Assembly: GCA_964461045.1 (NCBI GenBank)
Contig: CAYWSJ010000003.1
Location: 1 to 64,000 of the forward strand
Direction of reading: 5' to 3'
DNA: 64,000 bases
DNA from: JAGXLC01 sp964461045
Lineage (GTDB): Bacteria; Bacteroidota; Bacteroidia; Bacteroidales; UBA12077
Shown here: piece by piece, positions 1 through 8,561 of the stretch
Numbering within the stretch: the first letter of the stretch is position 1
Layout: every line of letters begins with the position of its first letter
Made by a program: the position numbers and the translations under genes
Notes under the pieces: generated by a model
What the model saw: only the letters and a program-made list of their open reading frames with translations
Database searches by the model: none
What the model was told of the DNA's origin: nothing

Positions 1-5
1 AGATT

Positions 6-64
6 AACGCAGATTGGAAGGATTAAAATTAGTGAGAATTCGTATTATCCGTACAATCTGTGTT
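6..64. repeat. Imperfect inverted repeat at window edge
   Basis: An 11-base arm AACGCAGATTG (6-16) pairs with CAATCTGTGTT (54-64) with a single G-T wobble, and an inner GGAT/ATCC pair sits between them. The sequence resembles the dispersed intergenic inverted repeats often seen in Bacteroidota chromosomes, but only one copy lies in this window, so its repeat status is inferred. It sits downstream of the tRNA-Ser terminator and has no coding content. Confidence 0.4.
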
Positions 65-104
65 CTATTATATTCCCATTATCTAAATTTCCTGAAATAA
101 AAAA

Positions 105-126
105 AGCCCTTCTTTTAAGAAGAGCT
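105..126 (-). terminator. Intrinsic terminator of tRNA-Ser
   Basis: On the minus strand a 10-bp stem (AGCTCTTCTT with AAGAAGGGCT, one G-U wobble, 2-base loop) is followed directly by a run of seven T. It lies just downstream of the tRNA 3' end. Confidence 0.7.
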
Positions 127-135
127 CAAATTTTG

Positions 136-224
136 CGGAGAGAGAGGGATTTGAACCCTCGGTACCCTGTTAAGGGCACGCCGGTTTAGCAAACCGGTGG
201 ATTAAGCCACTCTCCCATCTCTCC
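136..224 (-). tRNA. tRNA-Ser(GCU)
   Basis: The minus strand folds as a long-variable-arm (class II) tRNA. The acceptor stem pairs GGAGAGA (224-218) with TCTCTCC (143-137), followed by discriminator G at 136. The anticodon loop TTGCTAA gives anticodon GCU, which reads serine AGC/AGU codons. The variable arm and a T arm carrying GGTTCAAATCC are clear. No CCA is encoded, as is common in Bacteroidota. It has its own promoter (239-269) and terminator (105-126), so it is a single-gene unit. Confidence 0.97.
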
Positions 225-238
225 TGAAAAGTGCTTCG

Positions 239-269
239 CAAAAATATAAAAATGCGCCGCAACCACAAA
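239..269 (-). promoter_or_regulatory. Promoter of tRNA-Ser (TTTG-N19-TATTTTTG)
   Basis: On the minus strand the -33 box TTTG (269-266) and the -7 box TATTTTTG (246-239) are separated by exactly 19 bases, the known Bacteroidetes housekeeping consensus TTTG-N19-TAnnTTTG. Transcription should start a few bases before the tRNA 5' end at 224. Confidence 0.8.
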
Positions 270-290
270 AAAAATCCTAAACTTTTGCAA

Positions 291-318
291 AAAAAAGAAG
301 GGGTTTCATGTCCCCTTC
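291..318 (-). terminator. Terminator after floA
   Basis: On the minus strand a GAAGGGG/CCCCTTC stem (318-297) with an 8-base loop is followed by a long T run. It ends the clpS-nfeD-floA unit, 14 bases past the floA stop. Confidence 0.8.
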
Positions 319-331
319 TTCATTCACTTTC

Positions 332-1330
332 CTATTTATCTTTGTTATTCTGAGAGTTGCCTTTATCCTCCCGTGGTTTGGAGATAGAATCTCTCATGTC
401 TGTATCAGACTGGATATTTTTCATCCTGTAGTAATCCATAACGCCCAGGTTCCCACTTCTAAAGGCTTCAGATATTGCTTTAGGAACTTCTGCTTCGGCT
501 TGAATAACTTCAGCACGTGCTTTCTGGGCTTTTGCTTTATTTTCTTGCTCTTCGGCAACAGCCATAGCTCTTCTCTCCTCGGCTTTAGCCTGTGCAATGT
601 TTTTATCCGCGTTCGCCTGGTCAATTTGCAACCCTGCGCCAACGTTTTTACCAATGTCCATATCGGCAATATCGATGGAAAGAATTTCAAATGCTGTTCC
701 TGAATCAAGACCTTTTTCCAGCACAACTCTCGAGATGCTGTCCGGATTTTCCAGCACAGCTTTGTGTGAATCAGAGGAACCGATAGAAGAAACGATTCCT
801 TCTCCCACTCTTGCCAGCACAGTATCCTCTCCTGCTCCACCAACCAGTTGTTTGATGTTGGCCCTTACAGTCACCCTGGCTTTGGCTATTAACTGAATTC
901 CATCCTTTGCTACTGCAGTAACCGGCGGGGTATTAATCACTTTTGGATTTACCGACATCTGAACGGCTTCAAACACATCACGTCCTGCAAGGTCAATTGC
1001 GGTAGCCATTTTAAAATCAAGCTGAATATTGGCCTTTTCTGCTGAAACCAGTGCATGTGTAACATCCGGGACACGTCCTCCTGCCAGGTAGTGTGCTTCA
1101 AGGTCATTACGATACAATGTTAGGCCTGCTTTGTTACCTTCAATCATGGCGTTTACAATCACGGCCGGGGGTACTTTTCTCCAGCGCATAAGAATTAACT
1201 GAAGCAATGAAATTCGTACCCCGGAAATTTGTGCTGAAAACCACAATCCTATTGGTACAAAATATAAAATAAGCCACAATCCAACGATGGCAGCTAAAAT
1301 GATAATAATATAAGTTCCGATGTCTCCCAT
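332..1330 (-). CDS. floA: Flotillin-like protein FloA
   Basis: This is a 332-aa SPFH-superfamily scaffold protein of the FloA/UPF0365 (YqfA) type, which organises functional membrane microdomains in bacteria. One N-terminal membrane segment (about residues 4-28) is followed by the SPFH domain (about 35-225) and an Ala/Glu/Lys-rich helical stretch (about 235-290) that should form a coiled coil for oligomerisation. The length and the highly conserved body match FloA closely. The next gene upstream (11 bases away) is an NfeD protein, the usual flotillin partner, so the two are probably co-transcribed and work together at the cytoplasmic membrane. The start is an ATG at 1330. The specific microdomain clients cannot be read from the sequence. 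Confidence 0.95.
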   Translation of the reverse strand: MGDIGTYIIIILAAIVGLWLILYFVPIGLWFSAQISGVRISLLQLILMRWRKVPPAVIVNAMIEGNKAGLTLYRNDLEAHYLAGGRVPDVTHALVSAEKANIQLDFKMATAIDLAGRDVFEAVQMSVNPKVINTPPVTAVAKDGIQLIAKARVTVRANIKQLVGGAGEDTVLARVGEGIVSSIGSSDSHKAVLENPDSISRVVLEKGLDSGTAFEILSIDIADMDIGKNVGAGLQIDQANADKNIAQAKAEERRAMAVAEEQENKAKAQKARAEVIQAEAEVPKAISEAFRSGNLGVMDYYRMKNIQSDTDMRDSISKPREDKGNSQNNKDK

Positions 1331-1341
1331 AATAATTATTT

Positions 1342-1809
1342 TTATTCTATTGGTTCTACAATAACTCGAAAATCTTTTATTTTAATTATTCTGATTTTTG
1401 TATTCTGCTCAATATACTTACCGTTTGAGGCTGCTTCAAAAATTTCTTCATTTACTATAACCTTGCCCATGGGATTTAAACGTGTAATGGTTTTTCCCTC
1501 ATCTCCAGGGTGAACCTTATCTTCCTGGTATGAACTCACTTTACCATCTATCTTCGAATCCAGTGTAAGACGTTTCCACGTTCGTCCACGAAAAGAAAAG
1601 TAAATTGTAATAAATGATAAAACTATTGATCCGGCAAGAATATAATGACCTACTGGTGTTCCAAACGTATCATAACCAAAATATATTCCTCCTATAAACA
1701 ATATAAAACCTGCTATTCCGGCTATTGTTACTCCCGGTACCAGCAGAAATTCAACAAGGAATAAAAATATCCCAAGTACTATTAAAAGAATAATAGTGAG
1801 TAGAGACAT
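1342..1809 (-). CDS. NfeD-like membrane protein
   Basis: This 155-aa protein has about three membrane segments in residues 1-75 and a C-terminal OB-fold (about 95-155). The turn GDEGKTITRLNPMGKV is typical of the short (NfeD1b-like) form, which lacks the ClpP-type protease domain. Members of the family are encoded next to flotillin genes, and the OB domain is thought to interact with the SPFH partner. Here floA follows 11 bases downstream and clpS ends 19 bases upstream, so all three are probably one transcript. The molecular function of short NfeD proteins remains poorly defined. Confidence 0.9.
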   Translation of the reverse strand: MSLLTIILLIVLGIFLFLVEFLLVPGVTIAGIAGFILFIGGIYFGYDTFGTPVGHYILAGSIVLSFITIYFSFRGRTWKRLTLDSKIDGKVSSYQEDKVHPGDEGKTITRLNPMGKVIVNEEIFEAASNGKYIEQNTKIRIIKIKDFRVIVEPIE

Positions 1810-1828
1810 TAGTTAAATTTAATTAAAT

Positions 1829-2110
1829 TTACTTAATTTCAATATGCAAGCCTCGTTCAATCAATGCATCCTTCATTAATTTCAAATCTTCATAGACTCC
1901 TTCTTTTACCACACATTTCCCCTTATAATGTGCAAGGTAGGTGCACTGTTCAGCCTGGACACTTGAATGATCACAAATTTCAATCAATGACTCAATCACA
2001 AAATTGAAATCATGTTCATCATCATTGAACAGAACCAATGCCTGTGTACCTTTAGATTGAGAGGTACTGTCAAATTCTTCCTCAGGCCGTAAATGTCTGT
2101 TATCTTTCAT
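1829..2110 (-). CDS. clpS: ClpS-family protease adaptor
   Basis: This 93-aa protein carries the ClpS fold from about residue 24 onward. It shows the LFNDDEHDFNFV segment that forms the N-degron binding pocket (the conserved ND pair), and the later AEQCTYLAHYKGKCVV stretch. ClpS binds substrates with bulky N-terminal residues and delivers them to the ClpA-type chaperone of ClpAP. The unstructured first 20 residues match the ClpS N-terminal extension that contacts ClpA. No clpA lies in the window. It is the first gene of the clpS-nfeD-floA unit, an arrangement with no obvious functional link between degradation and membrane scaffolding. Confidence 0.88.
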   Translation of the reverse strand: MKDNRHLRPEEEFDSTSQSKGTQALVLFNDDEHDFNFVIESLIEICDHSSVQAEQCTYLAHYKGKCVVKEGVYEDLKLMKDALIERGLHIEIK

Positions 2111-2370
2111 CTTTCCTGATTCATTTTTATTTTCAGTGGGTTAAAGATAATTGTATAATTTCTAATTTTCAAATGATTTTCTAACTTTTCTTTTATTTTT
2201 CTATTAGATCATAAAATCTATTCTAAGTTTAACCCAAATTTTTCTCTTTTAAAGATTCTCAACCAATTCAAAAAAATCATTTTTTCAACTGTTGATAATT
2301 TTATAATAATAAACAGAATCTTTTGTAAAACAATCCAACCAAATTTTTAATTTTACATAAACAAAATAAA

Positions 2371-2838
2371 ATGACAAATATACAGGAAGGAGCAAAAGCT
2401 CCCAATTTTACAGGTAGAAACCAGCAAGGCGAAGAATTAGGTCTAAAGCAATTCAAAGGGAAAAAAGTAATTCTATATTTTTATCCTAAAGACAGCACCC
2501 CGGGTTGCACAGCAGAAGCTTGCAATCTTAGAGATAATCATGAAATATTGCTTAAAAAAGGGTTTGAAATTATCGGCGTAAGTCCGGACAGCATGAAATC
2601 GCATCAGAAATTCATTGAAAAAAACAAACTGCCATTCCACCTGATTGCAGATACAGAAAAAGAAATAATAAAAAAATATGATGTCTGGGGCGAAAAAAAG
2701 ATGTTTGGAAAAACTTATGAGGGAGTGCAAAGAACGACTTTTATCATTGGAGAGGATCAGACTATTGAAAAAATATTTAAAAAAGTAAAAACCAAAGATC
2801 ACACAAATCAAATACTAGAATCAATCGACAAACAATAA
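2371..2838 (+). CDS. bcp: Thioredoxin-dependent peroxiredoxin (BCP/PrxQ)
   Basis: This 155-aa cytoplasmic peroxiredoxin reduces hydrogen peroxide and organic hydroperoxides using thioredoxin. The peroxidatic cysteine C46 lies in the motif STPGCTAEAC, and C51, five residues later, is the resolving cysteine of the atypical 2-Cys BCP type. The length is normal for the family. recA follows after 18 bases, so the pair may be one operon linking oxidant defence with DNA repair. The upstream 260 bases are non-coding and very AT-rich and should hold the promoter, but I see no exact consensus there. Confidence 0.93.
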   Translation: MTNIQEGAKAPNFTGRNQQGEELGLKQFKGKKVILYFYPKDSTPGCTAEACNLRDNHEILLKKGFEIIGVSPDSMKSHQKFIEKNKLPFHLIADTEKEIIKKYDVWGEKKMFGKTYEGVQRTTFIIGEDQTIEKIFKKVKTKDHTNQILESIDKQ

Positions 2839-2856
2839 TTTTAAAACCAACGGTAT

Positions 2857-3888
2857 ATGGCTAAAGAGAACAAAGAAAAAAAAGAGCCGAAAAAGGCAAA
2901 TGATGAAAAAATGAAAGCGTTGCAGCTAACGCTTGACAAAATAGAAAAGGGGTACGGAAAAGGAACCATCATGAAGATGGGAGACCAGGCAATAGTGGAT
3001 GTTCCTGCTATTTCAACGGGTTCGCTTTCACTGGATATGTCACTCGGTATTGGCGGGTTTCCCAGGGGAAGAATTATAGAAATTTACGGACCTGAATCCT
3101 CGGGTAAAACAACCCTTGCAATACATGCAATTGCAGAAGCACAAAGAAAAGGAGGTATCGCTGCTTTTCTTGATGCAGAGCATGCTTTTGACAGATTTTA
3201 TGCTGAAAAACTAGGTGTAGACATAGAAAATCTGCTAATTTCACAACCCGATAATGGTGAACAGGCACTTGAAATTGCCGATCATCTTATTCGTAGCGGC
3301 GCTGTGGATATAGTGGTAATTGACTCGGTAGCTGCACTTACTCCAAAATCTGAACTGGAAGGAGATATGGGAGACTCAAAAATGGGACTGCAGGCCCGGC
3401 TAATGTCACAGGCTCTTAGGAAGCTTGCTGCAAACATAAACAAAACTAACACGAGTTGTATTTTTATCAACCAGTTGAGAGAAAAAATAGGTGTAATGTT
3501 CGGCAACCCGGAAACAACAACCGGCGGTAATGCCCTCAAATTTTATTCTTCTGTACGATGCGACATCCGTAGGATCGGACAAATCAAAGAGGGCGAAGAG
3601 GTGAAAGGAAACAGAACCCGTGTGAAAGTGGTTAAAAACAAGCTGGCACCTCCATTTAAAAAGGCGGAATTTGATATTATGTATGGAGAAGGAATCTCTA
3701 AGGTAGGTGAAATTATTGACCTGGGAGTAGAGCACAAAGTAGTGAAAAAAAGCGGTTCCTGGTTTAGCTATGGTGAGACCAAGCTGGGACAGGGAAGAGA
3801 AACAGTGAAACAGCTTCTGAAAGACAATCCTGAATTGTCTGAGGAATTAGAAAATAAGATCAAAGAAAAGATGAATGAAAACAACTAA
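2857..3888 (+). CDS. recA: Recombinase RecA
   Basis: This 343-aa protein is the ATP-dependent strand-exchange protein of homologous recombination and the SOS co-protease. Walker A is GPESSGKT at residues 78-85. The conserved catalytic region, the NQLREKIGVMFGNPETTTGG DNA-binding loop 2 segment and a short acidic C-terminal tail are all present. The N-terminus is lysine-rich (first 20 residues), somewhat longer than in Escherichia coli. It lies 18 bases after bcp and 23 bases before an S9 peptidase lipoprotein gene. No LexA-type operator is evident in the short spacer, and if regulated it would be through the bcp promoter. Confidence 0.98.
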   Translation: MAKENKEKKEPKKANDEKMKALQLTLDKIEKGYGKGTIMKMGDQAIVDVPAISTGSLSLDMSLGIGGFPRGRIIEIYGPESSGKTTLAIHAIAEAQRKGGIAAFLDAEHAFDRFYAEKLGVDIENLLISQPDNGEQALEIADHLIRSGAVDIVVIDSVAALTPKSELEGDMGDSKMGLQARLMSQALRKLAANINKTNTSCIFINQLREKIGVMFGNPETTTGGNALKFYSSVRCDIRRIGQIKEGEEVKGNRTRVKVVKNKLAPPFKKAEFDIMYGEGISKVGEIIDLGVEHKVVKKSGSWFSYGETKLGQGRETVKQLLKDNPELSEELENKIKEKMNENN

Positions 3889-3911
3889 TTTTTTTAATAA
3901 ACTACAGAATC

Positions 3912-6008
3912 ATGCAAAAAAATATTTTTAATCTAATGGTGATAGCAGTCATTCTGCTATCTTCCTGTTCACAAGAGAAGCAGAAATCTGCTAAGATTGG
4001 AAATCCGGTAGAAAAGATAAATCTGGAATCTGAGATCATGACACCTGAAGTACTCTGGTCCTTTGGCCGGGTAAGTGGTGTTAGTGTATCTCCAGACAAT
4101 AAGCACATCCTTTTCGGAAGTTCTTTCTACGATATTAAAGCAAACAAAGGAAACCATGATATCTTCATTATGGATATTGATGGTAAAAACGTAAAAAACA
4201 TTACCAACACAAAAGGGAGTGAATTTAACGCACGCTGGCGCCCCGACGGTAAAAAGATAGGTTATTTATCTGCACAAAGTGGCAGCGTTCAACTCTGGGA
4301 AATGAAGCCTGATGGTTCAGGAAAAACAAAAATCTCATCTGTTAAAGGAGGCATCAAAGGTTTTGAATATGCCCCTGATCAGAAAAGAATCCTGTATGTT
4401 AAAGAAGTGAAGCTCGACAAAAGCCCACAAGACATTCACCCGGACCTGCCTAAAGCCAATGCACGTATAGAAACTGAACTAATGTACAGACATTGGGATG
4501 AATGGCATAACTATAAATACAGCCACATCTTTGTAGCAGACTATGACGGAAAGACCGTATCAAATGCAGAGGATATCATGCCCGGTGAAAGATTCAACAC
4601 TCCTATGGAGCCTTTTGGTGGCATGGAACAAATAAACTGGAGCCCCGACAGCAAAAATATAACCTATACATGCAAAAAACTGACAGGGAAAGAATATACG
4701 ATCTCAACCAATTCAGAAATATATATTTACAATTTAGAAAGCAAAAAAACACAGAACCTTACAAAAGAAAAGCATGAAGGCTATGACAAAGCCGCTGTAT
4801 ATTCGCCTAATGGAAAAATGATTGCCTGGGGCAGCATGAGAAGAGACGGTTATGAATCAGATAAAAACAGATTGTTTGTTTACAATTTCGAAACTGGCGA
4901 AGAAACTAATTACTCAACCGATTTTGACCAGAATGTCCACGGTCTCACATGGAGTGATGACAGCAAAAAAATCTACTTCACAAGTGATTATCATGCCTGT
5001 TTTCAAATTTACGAGCTGGATATTGAATCTGGAAAAATAAAGGCAGTTACAGAAGGCACCCATAATTATCGTTCTGTTGAACCTGCAGGAGATGTTCTTA
5101 TTGGTACAAAGCAATCCATGTCAATGCCTACTGAAATTTTCAGTATAAATCCCAATAATGGTGAGGAAACAAAAATCAGCGGTATTAACGACAACCTGAT
5201 GGATCAGTTAAAATTTGGCAAAGTAGAAAAACGATGGATCAAAACCACGGATAACAAAGATATGCTCACATGGATAATTTATCCGCCAAATTTTGACAAA
5301 AATAAAAAATATCCAACCTTGCTTTATTGTCAGGGTGGTCCGCAATCATCTGTTAGTCAATTCTTCTCCTACAGATGGAATTTCCAGATGATGGCAGCCA
5401 ACGATTACATTATTGTTGCTCCTAACCGGCGCGGTTTACCTTCATTTGGTATGGACTGGCTTGAACAGATAAGTGGAGACTACTCAGGACAAAATATCAA
5501 AGATTATTTAAGTGCAATTGACGCAATGGCCAAAGAACCTTATGTAGACGAAAATAACCTGGGTGCTGTAGGTGCCAGCTATGGTGGTTATTCTGTCTTC
5601 TACCTTGCAGGTCATCACGATGACAGGTTTGATGCATTCATTTCACATGATGGTATATTCAACCTGGAGTCTCAGTATCTGGAAACAGAAGAGATGTGGT
5701 TTGTAAACTGGGATCTTGGTGGTCCTTACTGGAAAGAAGAAAACAGAGAAACCTACGAGCAGTCACCTCATCGATTTGTTGACAAATGGGACACACCTAT
5801 TATGGTAGTTCACGGTCAGAAAGACTACAGAATTGCTTACACACAAGGAATGAGTGCTTTCAATGCAGCACAGCTGAGAGATATCCCAAGCAAATTCCTT
5901 TATTTCCCAAATGAGAACCACTGGGTATTAAAGGCACAAAATGGAATACTCTGGCAAAGAGAATTCTTTAAATGGCTTGATAAATGGCTTAAAGAAAAAG
6001 AACAATAA
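3912..6008 (+). CDS. S9 family prolyl oligopeptidase-like lipoprotein
   Basis: This 698-aa protein begins with a lipoprotein signal peptide ending in LLSSC, with C19 as the lipid-modified residue. Residues about 60-400 form a WD40-like/TolB-type beta-propeller, and residues about 440-698 are the alpha/beta hydrolase domain. The catalytic triad is visible: S556 in GASYGGY, D638 in HGQKDYR and H670 in NENHWV. Such S9 enzymes act as dipeptidyl or acylaminoacyl peptidases. Here the lipid anchor implies action in the periplasm or on the cell surface, trimming peptides for import. It follows recA by 23 bases, and a strong terminator lies at 6030-6055. Exact substrate preference is unknown. Confidence 0.93.
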   Translation: MQKNIFNLMVIAVILLSSCSQEKQKSAKIGNPVEKINLESEIMTPEVLWSFGRVSGVSVSPDNKHILFGSSFYDIKANKGNHDIFIMDIDGKNVKNITNTKGSEFNARWRPDGKKIGYLSAQSGSVQLWEMKPDGSGKTKISSVKGGIKGFEYAPDQKRILYVKEVKLDKSPQDIHPDLPKANARIETELMYRHWDEWHNYKYSHIFVADYDGKTVSNAEDIMPGERFNTPMEPFGGMEQINWSPDSKNITYTCKKLTGKEYTISTNSEIYIYNLESKKTQNLTKEKHEGYDKAAVYSPNGKMIAWGSMRRDGYESDKNRLFVYNFETGEETNYSTDFDQNVHGLTWSDDSKKIYFTSDYHACFQIYELDIESGKIKAVTEGTHNYRSVEPAGDVLIGTKQSMSMPTEIFSINPNNGEETKISGINDNLMDQLKFGKVEKRWIKTTDNKDMLTWIIYPPNFDKNKKYPTLLYCQGGPQSSVSQFFSYRWNFQMMAANDYIIVAPNRRGLPSFGMDWLEQISGDYSGQNIKDYLSAIDAMAKEPYVDENNLGAVGASYGGYSVFYLAGHHDDRFDAFISHDGIFNLESQYLETEEMWFVNWDLGGPYWKEENRETYEQSPHRFVDKWDTPIMVVHGQKDYRIAYTQGMSAFNAAQLRDIPSKFLYFPNENHWVLKAQNGILWQREFFKWLDKWLKEKEQ

Positions 6009-6029
6009 TTTTACGATGCATTTATAAGT

Positions 6030-6055
6030 AAGACCGGCTCGCAAAGGCCGGTCTT
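6030..6055 (+). terminator. Terminator after S9 peptidase gene
   Basis: A 9-bp stem AAGACCGGC/GCCGGTCTT with an 8-base loop is followed by a T-rich tract. It closes the bcp-recA-peptidase unit. Confidence 0.85.
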
Positions 6056-6138
6056 TTCTTTTTAAAAAATTATATTTATATTTAAAGGCGTGTAAAAGAA
6101 TATTTTATAAGTAACAAATTTACACAAAACACTGAAAT

Positions 6139-6534
6139 ATGCTTTTTAAAGAATTATTTCATTTAATTTTACTTATCATCTTCCTGCTGACTTATATCCT
6201 GGCATACAGCTTTGTAAAGCCTTTTCTTATCAACAGGAAAAGAAAATATTCTACGCTTCTGCTAAAATTAACATATATGCTGTTTCTGGCATTCCTGCTC
6301 ATATTTGTCTATCTTTTCCTGCTTTTCGGAGCCAACAGAATAACCTATCATATATCGGATATTGAATTCTTCGGTATTTTATTGCTTTTGTTTCTTCCAA
6401 ATATAGGAATACTAATCAGACGTAAAATTAAGGGCATAAGAGTATTCTATAATTACCTGTTTTCGGTCATTAATCTTGTGGGAACTTATTTCATTATACT
6501 AAAACTAGCTGTTAACAACTGGTTTCTAGGATAA
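6139..6534 (+). CDS. Small four-helix membrane protein, unknown function
   Basis: I do not recognise this 131-aa protein. It is very hydrophobic, with about four predicted membrane spans (roughly residues 7-30, 42-65, 76-92 and 104-125) separated by short basic loops such as RRKIKGIR, and no obvious catalytic motif. It is preceded by a terminator and has its own leader. Its last nine bases (6526-6534) overlap the 3' end of the convergent miaA gene. The composition and basic loop distribution look like a genuine inner-membrane protein rather than a chance reading frame, but no relative comes to mind. Confidence 0.6.
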   Translation: MLFKELFHLILLIIFLLTYILAYSFVKPFLINRKRKYSTLLLKLTYMLFLAFLLIFVYLFLLFGANRITYHISDIEFFGILLLLFLPNIGILIRRKIKGIRVFYNYLFSVINLVGTYFIILKLAVNNWFLG

Positions 6535-7455
6535 ATCACTTATTATCTTCCTGGCTTTTCTTAGCTTCTCTTCCATTAGGAGATGACCATCAATCCAGTG
6601 TATTTGAAAACCATTTCTTTCCATCCGCCTGAACCAGGTCATCTGTCGTTTGGCAAATTGATGAATGGCCGTGTTTAATTGAGAAAACATTTCATCATAA
6701 GACAGTTCTCCTATCAGATATTGGGTGATAAATTTATATTCCAATCCATAGTAGACCAGGTCTTCCGACATAACTCCCTGGTCCAGCAAGCTTCTCACCT
6801 CATCAATCATACCTTCTTCAAACCGTTCTTTTAGCCTCAAAGTTATTCGTTTACGCTGGACAGATCTGTCGAAAATCACACCAAAAATTAACGGTTTAAT
6901 CTTTGGATAACTGATATCTGTATCACGATGTTCAGAATAATACTTAGCAATTTCAATTGCTCGTATTACCCGTTTTTTTGAAATAAGATCGGTTGTATTG
7001 TGTAAATCTGTCTTATAGCTTTTAAGTTTTTTTGTCAATTCTGGCAAAGATTCCTTATTCAACTTTTCTCTGAGACCAAGATCAGGTGGAACATGGATAA
7101 GTTTATAGCCTTTAAGAACAGCTTCTATGTACATACCAGAACCTCCGCAAAGAATGGGTATCTTATCTCTTCTTTTAACATTCTTATAAACTTCAAGAAA
7201 ATCCTTCTGGTATTCATATACATTGTATTTATAACCAGGCTCTACTATATCAATAAGGTGATATGGAATTTTGTATCCTTCAACCTCGTAGTCGCCGTAA
7301 TCTTTACCTGTGCCAATATCCATTTGTCTGTATACCTGTCTGGAATCAGCACTAATCACTTCTCCATCGAACTCATAGGCCAGATTAGCGGCAAAGGAAG
7401 TCTTACCTCCGGCAGTTGGTCCTAAAACCACAATCATATCAAAACCATCTCTCAT
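6526..7455 (-). CDS. miaA: tRNA dimethylallyltransferase MiaA
   Basis: MiaA transfers a dimethylallyl group to N6 of A37 in tRNAs reading UNN codons. The P-loop GPTAGGKT, the DSRQVYRQMDIGTGK motif that contacts tRNA and substrate, and the PILCGGSGMY segment are all present, and the length of about 309 aa is normal. I place the start at the ATG at 7455; a TTG at 7461 is also in frame and an internal ATG at 7437 would give a shorter N-terminus nearer the P-loop. The gene is divergent from a Yip1-family gene and convergent with a small membrane protein gene, overlapping it by nine bases. Confidence 0.95.
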   Translation of the reverse strand: MRDGFDMIVVLGPTAGGKTSFAANLAYEFDGEVISADSRQVYRQMDIGTGKDYGDYEVEGYKIPYHLIDIVEPGYKYNVYEYQKDFLEVYKNVKRRDKIPILCGGSGMYIEAVLKGYKLIHVPPDLGLREKLNKESLPELTKKLKSYKTDLHNTTDLISKKRVIRAIEIAKYYSEHRDTDISYPKIKPLIFGVIFDRSVQRKRITLRLKERFEEGMIDEVRSLLDQGVMSEDLVYYGLEYKFITQYLIGELSYDEMFSQLNTAIHQFAKRQMTWFRRMERNGFQIHWIDGHLLMEEKLRKARKIISDLS

Positions 7456-7493
7456 TTTCAATAACCAATTTTTTTATTTACTGTTATTTGTTC

Positions 7494-7501
7494 TAAATTT
7501 G
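7494..7501 (+). promoter_or_regulatory. Probable -7 box upstream of Yip1-smpB
   Basis: TAAATTTG matches the TAnnTTTG consensus, and a TTTT replaces the -33 TTTG at exactly 19 bases upstream (7471-7474). The start codon of the next gene is 22 bases downstream. Confidence 0.45.
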
Positions 7502-7523
7502 TATAAAATAAAAATACAATAAT

Positions 7524-8090
7524 ATGGATTTTAAGCGAATTTGGGAAAGAGTTAAAACAATAATTACTAAACCCTCAGAAGAATGGGAAAAGATATTGGG
7601 AGAACCGGCCGACAACAATGAAATAATTATTCAATACGCTATACCGCTTATTGCACTGGGTGCCATCACCACCTTTATCGGTAAAGCAGCAATGTCAGAG
7701 ATAAGTGGATACGAAGGTTTTATGCTGGCTATCAGCTATTTCATAAGCACATTGGCTGGTTTATACATTGCAGCCATTGTTGTGGCAGAGCTGGCACCAA
7801 GTTTTGATACAACCAAAGATTTTAATAATTCACTCAAACTCATTGTATATTCATCAACCCCTGCTTTGGCAGCTGCTGTTTTTGCCAGTTTACACCCCGG
7901 GTTATCTTTTATTGGTCTCTTTGGTTTTTATTCTCTCTACCTGTTCTGGATTGGGCTTCCAAAACTTTTAAATACCCCGGAAGACAAGAAGGTTGGTTTT
8001 GTATTAATTGCAGCCCTGATTATTATTGCTGTCATTTTTATAATAAACTTCATTCTGCAGTCCATATTAATAGCAACACCAAGTATTTAA
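7524..8090 (+). CDS. Yip1 family integral membrane protein
   Basis: This 188-aa protein has a short amphipathic N-terminus (FKRIWERVKTIITKPSEEW) typical of bacterial Yip1-domain proteins, followed by about five membrane spans. Yip1 proteins are widespread polytopic inner-membrane proteins; their bacterial role is not established. smpB starts 21 bases downstream, so the two are likely co-transcribed, though no functional link is known. Confidence 0.82.
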   Translation: MDFKRIWERVKTIITKPSEEWEKILGEPADNNEIIIQYAIPLIALGAITTFIGKAAMSEISGYEGFMLAISYFISTLAGLYIAAIVVAELAPSFDTTKDFNNSLKLIVYSSTPALAAAVFASLHPGLSFIGLFGFYSLYLFWIGLPKLLNTPEDKKVGFVLIAALIIIAVIFIINFILQSILIATPSI

Positions 8091-8111
8091 ATTGAAAAGC
8101 AAAGGAATTGA

Positions 8112-8561
8112 ATGAGCAATGTAGAGATTAAAAACAAGAAGGCGCATCATCTTTTTGAAATTGAAGAAAAGTTTACAGCAGGAATTAAGTTAAGGGGGAC
8201 TGAAATCAAAAGCATACGACAGGGAAAAGCAAGCCTGGTGGATTCATATTGTTATTTTCAAAATAATGAATTATGGATACAGGGAATGCATATTTCAGAA
8301 TATGGACATGGTACACACTTTAACCATGAACCTAAAAGACTGCGAAAATTACTACTAACCAAAAGAGAACTAAAAAAACTCCGTCGCAAAACAAAAGAAA
8401 AAGGCTATACGATTATTGCTTTGCGTGTATTTTTTAGCGAAAACAACCTGGCAAAAGTTGAAATTGCACTAGCAAAAGGCAAAAAGAAATATGATAAACG
8501 CGAAGAGATCAAGCAAAAAGATATGAAGCGTGATATGGAAAGGCTGCAAAAATATCGATAA
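8112..8561 (+). CDS. smpB: SsrA-binding protein SmpB
   Basis: This 149-aa protein is the tmRNA partner in trans-translation, which rescues stalled ribosomes and tags the unfinished peptide for proteolysis. The OB-fold core shows IKNKKAHHLFEIEEKFTAG and GTEIKSIRQGKASLVDSY, and the basic C-terminal tail (KKKYDKREEIKQKDMKRD), which mimics mRNA in the ribosome, is complete. The tmRNA gene itself (ssrA) is not visible in the following 326 bases or elsewhere in the window. Confidence 0.97.
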   Translation: MSNVEIKNKKAHHLFEIEEKFTAGIKLRGTEIKSIRQGKASLVDSYCYFQNNELWIQGMHISEYGHGTHFNHEPKRLRKLLLTKRELKKLRRKTKEKGYTIIALRVFFSENNLAKVEIALAKGKKKYDKREEIKQKDMKRDMERLQKYR

